From SIG299 sp964541485 (GTDB taxonomy: Bacteria > Bacillota > Clostridia > Lachnospirales > Lachnospiraceae): 64,000 nucleotides of DNA. Positions 8,659-17,916 of this stretch are shown piece after piece. The notes below the pieces were generated by a model. That model ran no database searches. It was not told where the DNA came from and was given only the letters and a program-made list of their open reading frames with translations. Position numbers and translations under genes: made by a program. The stretch spans positions 7,898 to 71,897 of the forward strand of contig CAZIQL010000006.1 in assembly GCA_964541485.1 (NCBI GenBank), read 5' to 3'. Numbering within the stretch: the stretch's first letter is position 1; every line of letters starts with the position of its first letter.

Positions 8659-10050
8659 TTACTTTTCCCCTTGCGTCCTGTGATACTCCATTAATACCTC
8701 ATACAGGGTACCGGTCACACAATGTTCCGTTCTTGTCTTTTCGCACGCTGCGATATATTCCTCATATGTACAGGTTGCCACATTACATTTCACTTCGTCC
8801 CACTCCGTTACAAACTTTAATTGGCAGGTGTAAACGCCCCAGGAGGAGGTCCACCAGCCGGTCACCGTTGTCTTATAGCTCCAGATGGTCCAGGAATAAT
8901 TTCTCTCATCAAACAGTGCCAGTTCCTTTGCCCACTGTTCTTTGTCCTCAAACACGGTAAACTCCCCGATATACGTCGGCACATCATAGTCGCGTCCGAT
9001 GTTTAACAGGTCCTGATACGTATAGTAAACCTCATAAGGAAGCAGACTGGACCACAAATTATACCAGTGGTACTCATACTGCACATTTTCCCAGCCGTAT
9101 TCCGCCGGGTCCGGTAAGGTATCAAAGCCCCAACAGCCTTCCATCGTCACAACATGATTATCTCCGTTGGCACGGATAACGTCATAGATTTTATCAAATA
9201 CTTCCCAGCATTCCTTGGTGGTCTTTCCATCCTTTGTATAAAGCGGCTCATTGATAATATCATAGGTGGCAATCCATTTTCCAAGCTCCGGTTTTGTGTT
9301 AGTATAATGCTTTGAAATAAAGTCCCAGATAGCTACCGTTGCCTGCACGTTTTCTTCCGACTCCCAAAGCCCCGGCTCCTTCGACATAAAACCGGAATGC
9401 TCATATCCGTTCTGTCCGCCAGGTGCCCCGTGCAGATCTAACACGATGTAAATCCCGTGTTCGCCCGCCCTTTCCACAAACCAGTCGATATAGGCAAACG
9501 CCTCCTCCTCGCTCTTTAAGGTCAAATCCTCATGCATTATATTCAGATAATAAATCGGAAGTCGAATTGTGTTTAACTGCAAGTCCTCTTTAATGATGCG
9601 GAAATCCTCCTCCGTAAAAAAGCAGTCCCAATAATACTGCATCAACTCATCCGGATTATAATTTGTTAAATTTGGATTTGATTTTATAGCATTTCGAAAC
9701 TCTTCCTCCGTAAACTCCGGATACTGGATATTGTCATCTGCGTCCTTTACATAGGAGCCATCCTCATTTTTCAGCGGTTCTGTTGCAAACGGACTCATCC
9801 AGCCCTCCTGAAGCAGTATCTGACCGGCATTTATGCCCTTTAGTTGAAGCTGATTTCCGTCCGCGTCGTACAACGACCTGCCGGATGCCTGCACGAGCCC
9901 TGTGGTGTTTTCTATCGTTGCCGCCTGCTCCGGAATGGAATAGGTTTTGTGGTAGATAAATGCCGCCAAAAGAACAAGCAGCAATGCCACAACAACCGCA
10001 AGCACTACCCATACTGCAATTTTTAAACCCTTTTTCAGCTTTGTCTTCAT
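8659..10050 (-). CDS. Membrane-anchored glycoside hydrolase family 5 enzyme
   Basis: 463 residues. One N-terminal membrane helix (about residues 10-33), no obvious signal cleavage site, then a GH5-type TIM barrel: NTIRLPIYYLNIM, YIVLDLHGAPGGQNG, acid/base Glu in YDIINEPL (about residue 268) and nucleophile Glu in YIGEFTVFE (about residue 363). Clan GH-A retaining enzymes of this type cut beta-1,4- or beta-1,3-glucans or mannans; the exact substrate cannot be read from the sequence. The active domain should face outside. The ATG at 10050 follows a GAGAGGGGATT site. No carbohydrate-binding module is present. Confidence 0.87.
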   Translation of the reverse strand: MKTKLKKGLKIAVWVVLAVVVALLLVLLAAFIYHKTYSIPEQAATIENTTGLVQASGRSLYDADGNQLQLKGINAGQILLQEGWMSPFATEPLKNEDGSYVKDADDNIQYPEFTEEEFRNAIKSNPNLTNYNPDELMQYYWDCFFTEEDFRIIKEDLQLNTIRLPIYYLNIMHEDLTLKSEEEAFAYIDWFVERAGEHGIYIVLDLHGAPGGQNGYEHSGFMSKEPGLWESEENVQATVAIWDFISKHYTNTKPELGKWIATYDIINEPLYTKDGKTTKECWEVFDKIYDVIRANGDNHVVTMEGCWGFDTLPDPAEYGWENVQYEYHWYNLWSSLLPYEVYYTYQDLLNIGRDYDVPTYIGEFTVFEDKEQWAKELALFDERNYSWTIWSYKTTVTGWWTSSWGVYTCQLKFVTEWDEVKCNVATCTYEEYIAACEKTRTEHCVTGTLYEVLMEYHRTQGEK

Positions 10051-10122
10051 ATGTGAATCCCCTCTCCGATGTTTCTGCCATTGTTTCTTCTATTGTATAC
10101 CAAACCGTCTGTTTTCACAATG

Positions 10123-10156
10123 TAAAAATAGCTATACACCTGATTATGTATAGCTA
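10123..10156 (-). terminator. Terminator whose stem starts inside the GGDEF gene
   Basis: TAGCTATACA and TGTATAGCTA (10147-10156 and 10129-10138) form a 10-bp stem. The gene's TAA stop (10144-10146) is in the loop, and TTTTT follows on the minus strand. Confidence 0.8.
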
Positions 10157-11046
10157 CTCTGCAAAATACTGACCTTTCCTTTTCCGTTTTCTTTTACCTG
10201 ATATAAAATGGCGTCTGCTTTGCGATAGAGCTCCTCAAACGTCGTTTTCTGCATGCCGTAAACTCCGCCAATACTGACTCCGGCAGAAACTTCTATCTGC
10301 ATCTCCCTAAGAACCTCTCTGAATCCCTCTGTCAGTTGCAATGCAAGCTCTTCTGCAAAATCCGATGTAACCTTCCCCGGAAGGAAAATAATAAATTCAT
10401 CTCCACCCAATCTTCCACAGACTCCGTCTGCAGAAAACATCTTCTGCAACAATTCGGAAAAACGCTCCAGCACTTCATCTCCCCTGACATGTCCGTACGT
10501 GTCATTAATCATTTTAAAATTATCAATATCCGCTAACAAAAAGCCACAGCCGTTTTCCTTGTCCAGATATTCTTCAATTAAACGTGTCACATAACGTCTG
10601 TTATATACACCGGTCAGAAAATCCTCTGTAACATCTTCGATATACGGGTTTGACGCATGGACATGATAGCATTTTGGCTCTGTTCCTTCCATACGAAAGA
10701 AGAAACTGATCCTCTGATGTGTTTTCAGACACATCTGCATTGCAGCCTCCACTGTAATCCATGCTCTGCAAATACAGATATAACACTCCTCGGAGATTTT
10801 CTGTACATCATACTCCGGCTCCACCGGACGTGTGGCCAGCTTCCCTTCATACGGTCTTTTATGATGACCCATTCCTTCCTTTTCCTCCGTACGGATCCCT
10901 TCGTCAAAGATTCCGATCCAGGAAAAACCTTCTCCCAGATACTGCTTTACCTCTTCTCTTCCATTTTCACAAAAATGCAGATGAATAATACGATCCGCCA
11001 CTTCTATAATACGCTCTTTTGTCTTTTCCCAATCCTTATTTTGCAT
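10144..11046 (-). CDS. GGDEF diguanylate cyclase with SnoaL/NTF2-like sensor domain
   Basis: 300 residues. The C-terminal half is a GGDEF domain: LTGVYNRRYV entry motif, LLADIDNFKMINDTYGH and an intact RLGGDEFIIF active site. It should make cyclic di-GMP from two GTP. No RxxD inhibitory site is seen just before the GGDEF motif. The N-terminal 140 residues (EGFSWIGIFDEG through SFFFRMEGTEPKCYHVHASN) look like the SnoaL/NTF2-like fold often fused to GGDEF in this family; that assignment is by pattern only. The start at 11046 follows GGAGAGGCAGAAG; a GTG 22 codons upstream lacks a ribosome-binding site. Confidence 0.85.
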   Translation of the reverse strand: MQNKDWEKTKERIIEVADRIIHLHFCENGREEVKQYLGEGFSWIGIFDEGIRTEEKEGMGHHKRPYEGKLATRPVEPEYDVQKISEECYICICRAWITVEAAMQMCLKTHQRISFFFRMEGTEPKCYHVHASNPYIEDVTEDFLTGVYNRRYVTRLIEEYLDKENGCGFLLADIDNFKMINDTYGHVRGDEVLERFSELLQKMFSADGVCGRLGGDEFIIFLPGKVTSDFAEELALQLTEGFREVLREMQIEVSAGVSIGGVYGMQKTTFEELYRKADAILYQVKENGKGKVSILQSSYT

Positions 11047-11197
11047 GTTCTTCTGCCTCTCCGATACTATCTTTTTTCCTACGTGTTTATTGTCTGTATA
11101 AATATATTTCACTTATGCAGAATATTCTAGCACATTTTTTATAATATTACAATTAGACTATGCAAACATTCTTATAGACAAGAAAGAGGTGGTCTGA

Positions 11198-11518
11198 TTG
11201 CAACAGGAAATAGACTATGTAAAATTAGGACTCAAAATTAAATCCGTACGTCAGAGCAGGGGACTCACTCAGGACAACCTCGCCGAACTGGTAGGGGTCA
11301 ATACTTCCCACATCTCCAATACAGAGAATTCCCACACAAAAGTATCCTTAAACGTCCTTCTGGCAATTGCCAATGCCCTTGAAGTCACGGTCGATTATCT
11401 TTTATCCGACCAGTATCAGAACTCCGCATTAGCATTGGATAATGAAATCTTGAAAGCACTCAAAAACTGTGACGACAAGAAAAAAGAGCAGATTTTAAAA
11501 ATCATTGAGATACTTTAA
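11198..11518 (+). CDS. Small XRE-family (Cro/CI) helix-turn-helix regulator
   Basis: 106 residues beginning at a TTG codon, chosen because AAAGAGGTGG sits just before it and the frame has no better start. The helix-turn-helix is clear (RGLTQDNLAELVGVNTSHIS, residues about 23-42), followed by the LLAIANALEVTVDYLL dimer-like helix and a charged C-terminal helix. It binds DNA; the target is unknown. Stand-alone gene with its own terminator. Confidence 0.85.
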   Translation: MQQEIDYVKLGLKIKSVRQSRGLTQDNLAELVGVNTSHISNTENSHTKVSLNVLLAIANALEVTVDYLLSDQYQNSALALDNEILKALKNCDDKKKEQILKIIEIL

Positions 11519-11522
11519 CCAC

Positions 11523-11550
11523 AAGGAGCATATTTTGTGCTCCTTTTTCC
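11523..11550 (+). terminator. Terminator of the XRE regulator
   Basis: AAGGAGCA and TGCTCCTT flank a 7-nt loop; TTTTCC follows. Confidence 0.8.
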
Positions 11551-11594
11551 TTATTTTAGTAACAAAATTCTTTCAAGTTTTCTTTAATTTCCCC

Positions 11595-11622
11595 TTGTGC
11601 TTTTTCCTAAAATAGATATAAT
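11595..11622 (+). promoter_or_regulatory. Promoter of carB
   Basis: TTGTGC (11595-11600) and TATAAT (11617-11622) with a 16-bp spacer, about 60 bp before the carB start. Confidence 0.5.
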
Positions 11623-11683
11623 ATATCATGAGAAAAAGCGAACAAAAATAAATACCGCAGAAGATCAAGGAGGAAAATCCGCT

Positions 11684-14600
11684 ATGCCAAAAAGAACAGA
11701 TATTAACAAAGTACTGATTATTGGTTCCGGTCCTATCATCATCGGACAGGCGTGTGAGTTTGACTACTCCGGCACTCAGGCTTGTAAGGCTCTCCGCAGC
11801 CTCGGCTATGAAATCGTGCTCGTGAATTCAAACCCTGCTACCATCATGACTGACCCTGAAACAGCAGATGTTACCTACATCGAGCCACTGAATGTGGAGC
11901 GTCTGGAGCAGATTATTGCAAAGGAGCGCCCGGATGCATTACTTCCGAACTTAGGCGGTCAGTCCGGCTTAAACCTGTGCTCCGAATTACACGAAGCAGG
12001 TGTTCTTGACAAGTATAATGTTAAGGTAATCGGCGTTCAGGTAGATGCGATCGAACGCGGCGAGGACCGTGTGGAATTCAAGAAAGCAATGGAAGCTCTC
12101 GGCATCGAGATGGCACGTAGCGAAGTTGCTTACACTGTAGAGGAAGCACTTGCCATCGCTGACAAGCTTGGCTATCCGGTTGTTCTTCGTCCGGCTTATA
12201 CCATGGGTGGTGCCGGCGGCGGCTTAGTATATAATAAGGAAGAGCTCAGCACCGTATGTGCAAGAGGTCTTCAGGCATCCTTAGTAGGACAGGTTCTTGT
12301 AGAGGAATCCATCTTAGGCTGGGAAGAGTTAGAAGTTGAAGTTGTCCGTGATGCAGATAACAACATGATTACCGTCTGCTTCATCGAAAACATTGACCCG
12401 CTCGGTGTTCACACCGGTGACTCCTTCTGTTCCGCTCCGATGCTTACCATTTCAAAGGAATGCCAGGACCGCTTAAAGGAACAGGCATTCAAGATTGTAG
12501 AATCCGTAGAAGTAATCGGTGGTACTAACGTACAGTTTGCGCATGACCCTGTCAGCGACCGCATCATCGTTATCGAAATCAACCCACGTACTTCTCGTTC
12601 CTCTGCACTTGCAAGTAAGGCAACCGGCTTCCCAATTGCACTTGTTTCCGCACTTCTTGCAGCAGGCCTTACCTTAAAGGATATCCCTTGCGGCAAGTAC
12701 GGCACCTTAGATAAGTATGTTCCGGACGGCGACTATGTGGTTATCAAGTTCGCGCGTTGGGCATTCGAAAAGTTCAAGGGCGTTGAGGACAAGTTAGGTA
12801 CACAGATGCGTGCCGTTGGTGAAGTTATGAGTATCGGTAAGACCTACAAGGAAGCATTCCAGAAGGCCATCCGTTCCTTAGAGACCGGACGCTACGGTCT
12901 TGGTTATGCAAAGAACTTCAACGAATTATCCAAGGAAGAATTATTAAAGCTTTTAATCACTCCTTCCAGTGAGCGTCATTTCATTATGTATGAGGCGTTA
13001 AGAAAGGGTGCTACCGTAGAAGAAATCCATGCAATCACAAAGGTAAAGCATTTCTTCATCAAGCAGATGAAGGAGCTCGTTGAAGAAGAGGAAGCACTTC
13101 TTACCTGCAAGGGCGGTCTTCCATCCGATGAAATGCTCATCCATGCAAAGAAGAATGGTTTCTCCGATAAATATTTAAGCAAATTACTTGAAATTTCCGA
13201 AGACGAAATCCGTAACCGTCGTATTATCCTCGGTGTGGAAGAAGCCTGGGAAGGCGTACATGTAAGCGGTACAGAAAACAGTGCGTACTACTACTCCACT
13301 TACAACGCCCCGGATAAGAACCCGATTTCTGAGGACAAGCCAAAGGTAATGATTCTTGGCGGCGGTCCAAACCGTATCGGTCAGGGTATTGAATTTGACT
13401 ACTGCTGCGTACACGCATCGTTAGCATTAAAGAAGCTCGGCTTTGAAACCATTATCGTAAACTGTAATCCGGAAACCGTTTCCACAGACTACGATACTTC
13501 CGATAAGTTATACTTCGAGCCTCTGACTTTAGAAGATGTTTTAAGTATTTACAAGAAAGAAAAGCCGGTCGGTGTTATCGCACAGTTCGGTGGCCAGACT
13601 CCTTTAAACCTTGCAGCCGACTTAGAGAAGAACGGAGTCAAGATTCTCGGTACTTCCCCTGCAGTCATTGACCTTGCAGAGGACCGTGACTTATTCCGTG
13701 AAATGATGGACAAGTTAGAAATTCCGATGCCGGAATCCGGTATGGCAACTACCGTTGAGGAAGCGCTTGAAATTGCACATGAAATCGGTTATCCGACGAT
13801 GGTTCGTCCTTCCTACGTACTGGGCGGTCGCGGCATGGAAGTCGTTTATGACGATGAGAGCATGATTAACTACATGAATGCAGCGGTTGGTGTAACCCCT
13901 GACCGTCCGATTCTCATCGACCGTTTCTTAAACAACGCACTGGAATGCGAAGCAGATGCCATCAGTGACGGCACACACGCTTATGTTCCTGCCGTTATGG
14001 AACACATCGAGCTTGCCGGTGTTCACTCCGGTGACTCCGCTTGTGTACTTCCATCCAAGCACATTTCAGAGGAAAATGTGGCAACAATTAAGGAATATAC
14101 AAGAAGAATTGCAGAAGAAATGCACGTTAAGGGCTTAATGAATATGCAGTATGCGATTGAGAACGGCAAGGTATACGTACTTGAAGCAAACCCTAGAGCT
14201 TCCCGTACGGTGCCGCTCGTTTCCAAGGTATGTAACATCCGCATGGTACCGCTTGCTACAGAGATTATCACCTCTGAGCTGACCGGCAAGCCATCTCCTG
14301 TTCCAAACTTAAAAGAGCAGGACATCCCTTACTACGGAGTCAAGGAAGCGGTATTCCCATTTAATATGTTCCCTGAGGTTGACCCACTCCTTGGACCGGA
14401 AATGCGTTCCACCGGTGAAGTATTAGGTTTATCCGGTTCTTACGGCGGTGCGTTCTACAAGGCACAGGAAGGTACACAGTCGAAGCTTCCACTTGAGGGA
14501 ACCGTACTGATTTCCGTAAACCGCAAGGACAAAGCAGAGGTTGTAGAAGTAGCAAGAAGTCTTGCTTCCGACGGCTTTAAGATTATCGCTACCGGCGGCA

Positions 14601-14908
14601 ACTGCGATTTATTAAATGCTTCCGGTGTTCCTGCAACACAGGTAAACAAGCTCTCCGAAGGCCGTCCGAATATCCTTGACCTGATTACTAACGGACAGAT
14701 TGACTTAATCATCAACACTCCGGCAGGCAAGGACAGTATCACAGACGACAGTTACCTTCGTAAAGCTGCCATCAAGGCAAAGATTCCTTACATGACCACA
14801 GTTGCAGCAGCAAAGGCTACCGCAGACGGTATCCACCATGTAAAGAAGCACGGACAGAGCCAGGTACGTTCCTTACAGGAATTACATGCGGAGATTAAGG
14901 ATAAGTAA
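11684..14908 (+). CDS. carB: Carbamoyl-phosphate synthase large subunit
   Basis: 1,074 residues, the full length of CarB. Two homologous ATP-grasp halves are visible: MPKRTDINKVLIIGSGPIII and later KPKVMILGGGPNRIGQG, with PAYTMGGAGGG and PSYVLGGRGMEVVY as the paired ATP loops, and EINPRTSRSSALASK and EANPRASRTVPLVSK near the ends of the synthetase halves. The final 130 residues are the allosteric MGS-like domain. The enzyme makes carbamoyl phosphate from bicarbonate, ammonia and two ATP for pyrimidine and arginine synthesis. Its glutaminase partner CarA is not adjacent. The start at 11684 follows CAAGGAGG. Confidence 0.97.
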   Translation: MPKRTDINKVLIIGSGPIIIGQACEFDYSGTQACKALRSLGYEIVLVNSNPATIMTDPETADVTYIEPLNVERLEQIIAKERPDALLPNLGGQSGLNLCSELHEAGVLDKYNVKVIGVQVDAIERGEDRVEFKKAMEALGIEMARSEVAYTVEEALAIADKLGYPVVLRPAYTMGGAGGGLVYNKEELSTVCARGLQASLVGQVLVEESILGWEELEVEVVRDADNNMITVCFIENIDPLGVHTGDSFCSAPMLTISKECQDRLKEQAFKIVESVEVIGGTNVQFAHDPVSDRIIVIEINPRTSRSSALASKATGFPIALVSALLAAGLTLKDIPCGKYGTLDKYVPDGDYVVIKFARWAFEKFKGVEDKLGTQMRAVGEVMSIGKTYKEAFQKAIRSLETGRYGLGYAKNFNELSKEELLKLLITPSSERHFIMYEALRKGATVEEIHAITKVKHFFIKQMKELVEEEEALLTCKGGLPSDEMLIHAKKNGFSDKYLSKLLEISEDEIRNRRIILGVEEAWEGVHVSGTENSAYYYSTYNAPDKNPISEDKPKVMILGGGPNRIGQGIEFDYCCVHASLALKKLGFETIIVNCNPETVSTDYDTSDKLYFEPLTLEDVLSIYKKEKPVGVIAQFGGQTPLNLAADLEKNGVKILGTSPAVIDLAEDRDLFREMMDKLEIPMPESGMATTVEEALEIAHEIGYPTMVRPSYVLGGRGMEVVYDDESMINYMNAAVGVTPDRPILIDRFLNNALECEADAISDGTHAYVPAVMEHIELAGVHSGDSACVLPSKHISEENVATIKEYTRRIAEEMHVKGLMNMQYAIENGKVYVLEANPRASRTVPLVSKVCNIRMVPLATEIITSELTGKPSPVPNLKEQDIPYYGVKEAVFPFNMFPEVDPLLGPEMRSTGEVLGLSGSYGGAFYKAQEGTQSKLPLEGTVLISVNRKDKAEVVEVARSLASDGFKIIATGGNCDLLNASGVPATQVNKLSEGRPNILDLITNGQIDLIINTPAGKDSITDDSYLRKAAIKAKIPYMTTVAAAKATADGIHHVKKHGQSQVRSLQELHAEIKDK

Positions 14909-14947
14909 GTCTAAGAAAAAACGAGTTCTCCTTTTCGTGGTAGATAT

Positions 14948-15119
14948 GACAAAAACGATACAACTTTTGATGTGATGTAAATAAAATCCCCACCGGATAA
15001 CTATTCCACGCGCGACTTAAGCTGACGCTTTCGCGGCCCCGAATGATCGCTGCTTAGGAATATTTATCCGGTGGGGCTTATTTTTGTATTGATTTGCTAA
15101 AGTTGTATCTTTTTCTGTC
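14948..15119. repeat. Large imperfect hairpin with conserved core (family I, copy A)
   Basis: Long imperfect arms (GACAAAAACGATACAACTTT and CCCCACCGGATAA on the left, their complements on the right) flank an asymmetric core at 15001-15063. On the minus strand the core reads CTAAGCAGCGATCATTCGGG, then a small CGC-GAAA-GCG hairpin, then GTCAGC and GTCGCGCGTG. The same core occurs at 21779-21855 with different arms. Here it lies directly downstream of carB. Confidence 0.85.
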
Positions 15120-15266
15120 TTCTTTTAGGGTAGAACAGACCATCTTTTTGGCGAAGACGGTGTCAGGCGAATCTCCCGCATGCAATTCCTGTCATAGGAA
15201 GCGTACTCCGGGTGCGAGGCCGTTTGGGGAGGGTGTTTTCTGGCGCAGTAATGCCGTTTTTTTGGC

Positions 15267-15555
15267 TTTTACCTACTGATACACTCTTTTTCTTCTTTTA
15301 ATAAGTAATTCCCGGCGAAAGATACAGGATTTTACCTACTAAAAGACTCTTTTTATCTCTCTAGATGGTAAAATCTCAATAAAACTTCTGAAATTCACCT
15401 TCTAAACGATGCATTTTCCTACTCTAGATGGTAATTTGATCAGGAAAATACATTTTTTTACCATCTCACCAGCAAAAAAGCACGTACAGATGGTAAATTT
15501 CCGGTTAAAACATGCTTTTTTACCATCTATGACTCCAAAAATCTTATTCAGATGG
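15267..15555. repeat. Degenerate tandem array, period 62-63 bp
   Basis: About five diverged units. TTTTACC(AT/TA)CT recurs near 15267, 15330, 15394, 15457 and 15519, and AGATGG at 15363, 15426, 15488 and 15550. Spacing is 62-64 bp throughout. The last unit runs into the 3' end of the metalloprotease gene and supplies its final codons and TGA. Together with copy A of family I it fills the 640-bp gap after carB; I see no gene there. Confidence 0.75.
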
Positions 15556-16195
15556 CAAATTCACGAATCGCCTCCGCCTCAAATCCCTCATATATCATAC
15601 TTTGCCATTCGCATTCTCCTCGATATGCTGCAATAAACTTCTCAAATCCAAACTTTCGGATAAAGTGCCGGACATAAACGCCTGCATAGTCATATCCCTG
15701 GTTATCAACGAAATTATCGAACCCAATTAAGTCAGCTATCTTCGGACACTCAGAAACACTGATGTAGTTTAAGTCCGTCTGCCCTGCATACAAAATTGCA
15801 ATTCCCTCGGCAATCCAAGGTTCGACATCATCCCCGGACATTTGTGTCGCATCGTCAAACATCATATGTACCAGCTCATGCACTGCTACCTTTTCCATGT
15901 CCTCACCCGTGCGGTCCGTAACAACCCTTGGAGAAAGAACCGCAATCGTAAAACTTTCAAAATTTGAATTTCCGACCATCCAGTCTTGATACTCCTCCCT
16001 GCGCTTTCCGGTCTTTTTGGTGAATTCGTCTACATCCTTACATAACACAAAGTGATACTTTTGTGTTGCCTTGTCCAACTGGAATTTCTTATGTATCTCC
16101 TCAAACTTTTGCTCCAACAAGGAAATAAATTCCCCTGCCAAAGCCACATCTGCTTCATGATACTCTGATATAAAATGTGTTGTTTCTCTTATCAT
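15548..16195 (-). CDS. Putative zinc metalloprotease (gluzincin-like)
   Basis: 215 residues, no signal peptide. VAVHELVHMMF gives an HExxH zinc motif (about residue 125), and WIAEGIAILYAG about 25 residues later supplies the third ligand Glu in the W-x-A-E-G setting typical of the peptidase MA-like (gluzincin) group. The rest is not recognised. The start at 16195 follows GAGAGGTGTATAAGG. The last codons lie within a degenerate tandem array, so the C-terminus may be recently altered. It is 38 bp downstream of the ABC-F gene on the same strand and may share its transcript. Substrate unknown. Confidence 0.75.
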   Translation of the reverse strand: MIRETTHFISEYHEADVALAGEFISLLEQKFEEIHKKFQLDKATQKYHFVLCKDVDEFTKKTGKRREEYQDWMVGNSNFESFTIAVLSPRVVTDRTGEDMEKVAVHELVHMMFDDATQMSGDDVEPWIAEGIAILYAGQTDLNYISVSECPKIADLIGFDNFVDNQGYDYAGVYVRHFIRKFGFEKFIAAYRGECEWQSMIYEGFEAEAIREFAI

Positions 16196-16233
16196 CCTTA
16201 TACACCTCTCTCATCTTTTTTATGACCTCTGCT

Positions 16234-17823
16234 CTACAACTCTATCACCTTATTTGCAATCCGTTTACCAAACTCCTCGTTATGTTCTACGAAAATCAAG
16301 GTTAGTTCCTCATCCATCAGTGCGGCCTCCAACTGCATTCTAAATTGTACGTCCATATAATTCAAGGGCTCGTCCAAGAATAAAATATGATGATTCCCTG
16401 CAAGTATCCTTGCAATATCCACCTTTTTTAATTCACCACTGCTGAGTGTTTCTAATGGACGTCTTTCAAAATCCTCCGGTAAATCAAATAATCTGCACAG
16501 GTCTCTGAACTTTGCGTAAATCTCATGGAACTCCTCGCCTTCTCGCAGACACTCTCGCAGAAATTCCTTTATATTTCCCTTTCGCCGGGCCGGTTCCTGT
16601 GCCACATACGCAATGGACAAGTCTCCCCTCCGATGGATTCCGCATCCTGGAAGCTGCCCTGACAGCAATTTTAACAATGTCGTTTTTCCTGCACCGTTTT
16701 TCCCACGAAGCCAGATTTTATCCCCCGGATATACATGGATTGTCACATTCTCCAGTATCGGAGCAGAAGCGCCTTCATAACAAAAGCTTATCCCATCTGT
16801 TGCCAGCAGACACTCCTGCTCCAAAACCTCCTGATAAATACTCAATTGTTTTTCTTCCTCCATGTTTCGAAGGAGCTGCTTTTTCTCTTCCAAATTGTCT
16901 TTTATTTGCTGCTCTGCCGCTTTTGCCTGCCGCATATAAGCTCTGGTTCCGTTTGTCCTCGCATTACAGGCAAACGGATACTTCTGTTTATTTCCGATAT
17001 TCGACCAGCTTCTGGTCAGTTTTGACTGTCTCTCCAGTTGGTTGATTTCCTGCATCAGCCGCTGTCTTATCCGCAGTTCAAACTGTTCCTTTAACTCCAT
17101 ATTCCGTCGCCAGGTAGAATAATTTCCTTGCTCTATCGAAATATCCACCTTGTTAATTGCCAAAATATGGTCTGCTACCGCATCCAGAAAAAACGTATCA
17201 TGGGATGCAATCACATAACCCTTTTTCTTTTTTAAATACTCCTTTAACTGCTCCTTTTTCTCTTTATCCAGATGATTGGTCGGCTCATCCAGCAGAACAA
17301 ACGCCTCCTTCCGCAGGAACAACGCGATAATCAGCATGCAGGTCTGCTCTCCACCGGAAAGTGTGGAAAACTCCTGTTCCAAAAGCTCTGCCGGCAATCC
17401 CATCTGTACCAATTCCTTGCAGATACGGCTCTCCATCACGTAACCGTCTGCTTCTATGTAGCGGTTTAGTGTGTCAAGATATGTCTCGCTCTCCCCTACT
17501 AAAGAACCCACTTCGTATTCCTCCAATTGCACTTCCATCGTCCTTAGTCCACCGATACACTCTTTCACCACATCCATTGTCTTTGTAAACTTAGAATTCA
17601 GCGCATACGGAAAATAAGACACCGTCCCACTTCGCCGGATAACGCCTTCGGATGGTTCCAGACTTCCTTCTATCAGCCGCAACAGAGTACTCTTTCCCCG
17701 TCCGTTTCTTCCGACCAGTGCCATCTTCCAGTCCGTATCCAAATTCACATTCAAATGCTCAAATACCGGATGATAAAAGTCATCATAATAAAATGTCATA
17801 TTCTTAATTTCAATTTGTGCCAT
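16234..17823 (-). CDS. ABC-F ribosomal protection protein (Lsa/Vga/VmlR type)
   Basis: 529 residues, no membrane segments. Two ABC ATPase domains: Walker A GRNGRGKS (about residue 40) and GKNGAGKT, signatures LSGGEQ and LSSGEL, Walker B LLDEPTNHLD and LFLDEPLNYMDV. The DEPLNYMDV form of the second motif and the IDTDWK-like start are typical of the Lsa/Vga/VmlR antibiotic-resistance ABC-F group, which displaces lincosamides, pleuromutilins or streptogramin A from the ribosome; whether this one confers resistance is inference. The domain linker (TRSWSNIGNKQKYPF to AYMRQAKAAEQQ) would form the antibiotic-resistance arm. The ATG at 17823 follows TAGGAGA. A 13-codon upstream ORF and hairpin precede it, pointing to translation-coupled regulation. 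Confidence 0.88.
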   Translation of the reverse strand: MAQIEIKNMTFYYDDFYHPVFEHLNVNLDTDWKMALVGRNGRGKSTLLRLIEGSLEPSEGVIRRSGTVSYFPYALNSKFTKTMDVVKECIGGLRTMEVQLEEYEVGSLVGESETYLDTLNRYIEADGYVMESRICKELVQMGLPAELLEQEFSTLSGGEQTCMLIIALFLRKEAFVLLDEPTNHLDKEKKEQLKEYLKKKKGYVIASHDTFFLDAVADHILAINKVDISIEQGNYSTWRRNMELKEQFELRIRQRLMQEINQLERQSKLTRSWSNIGNKQKYPFACNARTNGTRAYMRQAKAAEQQIKDNLEEKKQLLRNMEEEKQLSIYQEVLEQECLLATDGISFCYEGASAPILENVTIHVYPGDKIWLRGKNGAGKTTLLKLLSGQLPGCGIHRRGDLSIAYVAQEPARRKGNIKEFLRECLREGEEFHEIYAKFRDLCRLFDLPEDFERRPLETLSSGELKKVDIARILAGNHHILFLDEPLNYMDVQFRMQLEAALMDEELTLIFVEHNEEFGKRIANKVIEL

Positions 17824-17838
17824 CTTGTCTCCTATTCC

Positions 17839-17869
17839 AAACAATCCGGCAACAATTTGCGGATTGTTT
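17839..17869 (-). promoter_or_regulatory. Leader hairpin between the upstream ORF and the ABC-F gene
   Basis: AAACAATCCG and CGGATTGTTT form a 10-bp stem with an 11-nt loop, starting right after the upstream ORF stop and ending just before the ABC-F ribosome-binding site. No T-run follows, so it looks more like an attenuation or translation-control structure than a terminator. Confidence 0.5.
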
Positions 17870-17871
17870 TC

Positions 17872-17913
17872 CTAAAACCTGTTTCCCGGTTGCAATCCCA
17901 TCTTAATAATCAT
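17872..17913 (-). CDS. Possible 13-residue leader peptide of the ABC-F gene
   Basis: ATG at 17913 follows GGAGG with a 6-nt spacer and encodes MIIKMGLQPGNRF before a TAG. It ends 48 bp before the ABC-F start, with a 10-bp hairpin between. Resistance ABC-F genes are often controlled by drug-stalled translation of such a short ORF; that role is inferred from position and the good ribosome-binding site, not shown. The ribosome-binding site itself is part of the family II repeat. Confidence 0.5.
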   Translation of the reverse strand: MIIKMGLQPGNRF

Positions 17914-17916
17914 TCC

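Noticed and set aside
14948..15119. Insertion sequence or MITE with terminal inverted repeats
   Set aside because: The arms differ completely between the two copies and no direct target duplication is seen, so the usual transposon model does not fit.
15094..15279. 61-codon plus-strand frame after element A
   Set aside because: No ribosome-binding site, covers repeat sequence, and shows no protein-like pattern.
15267..15555. CRISPR array
   Set aside because: The 62-bp units diverge throughout, without constant repeats alternating with unique spacers, and there are no cas genes.
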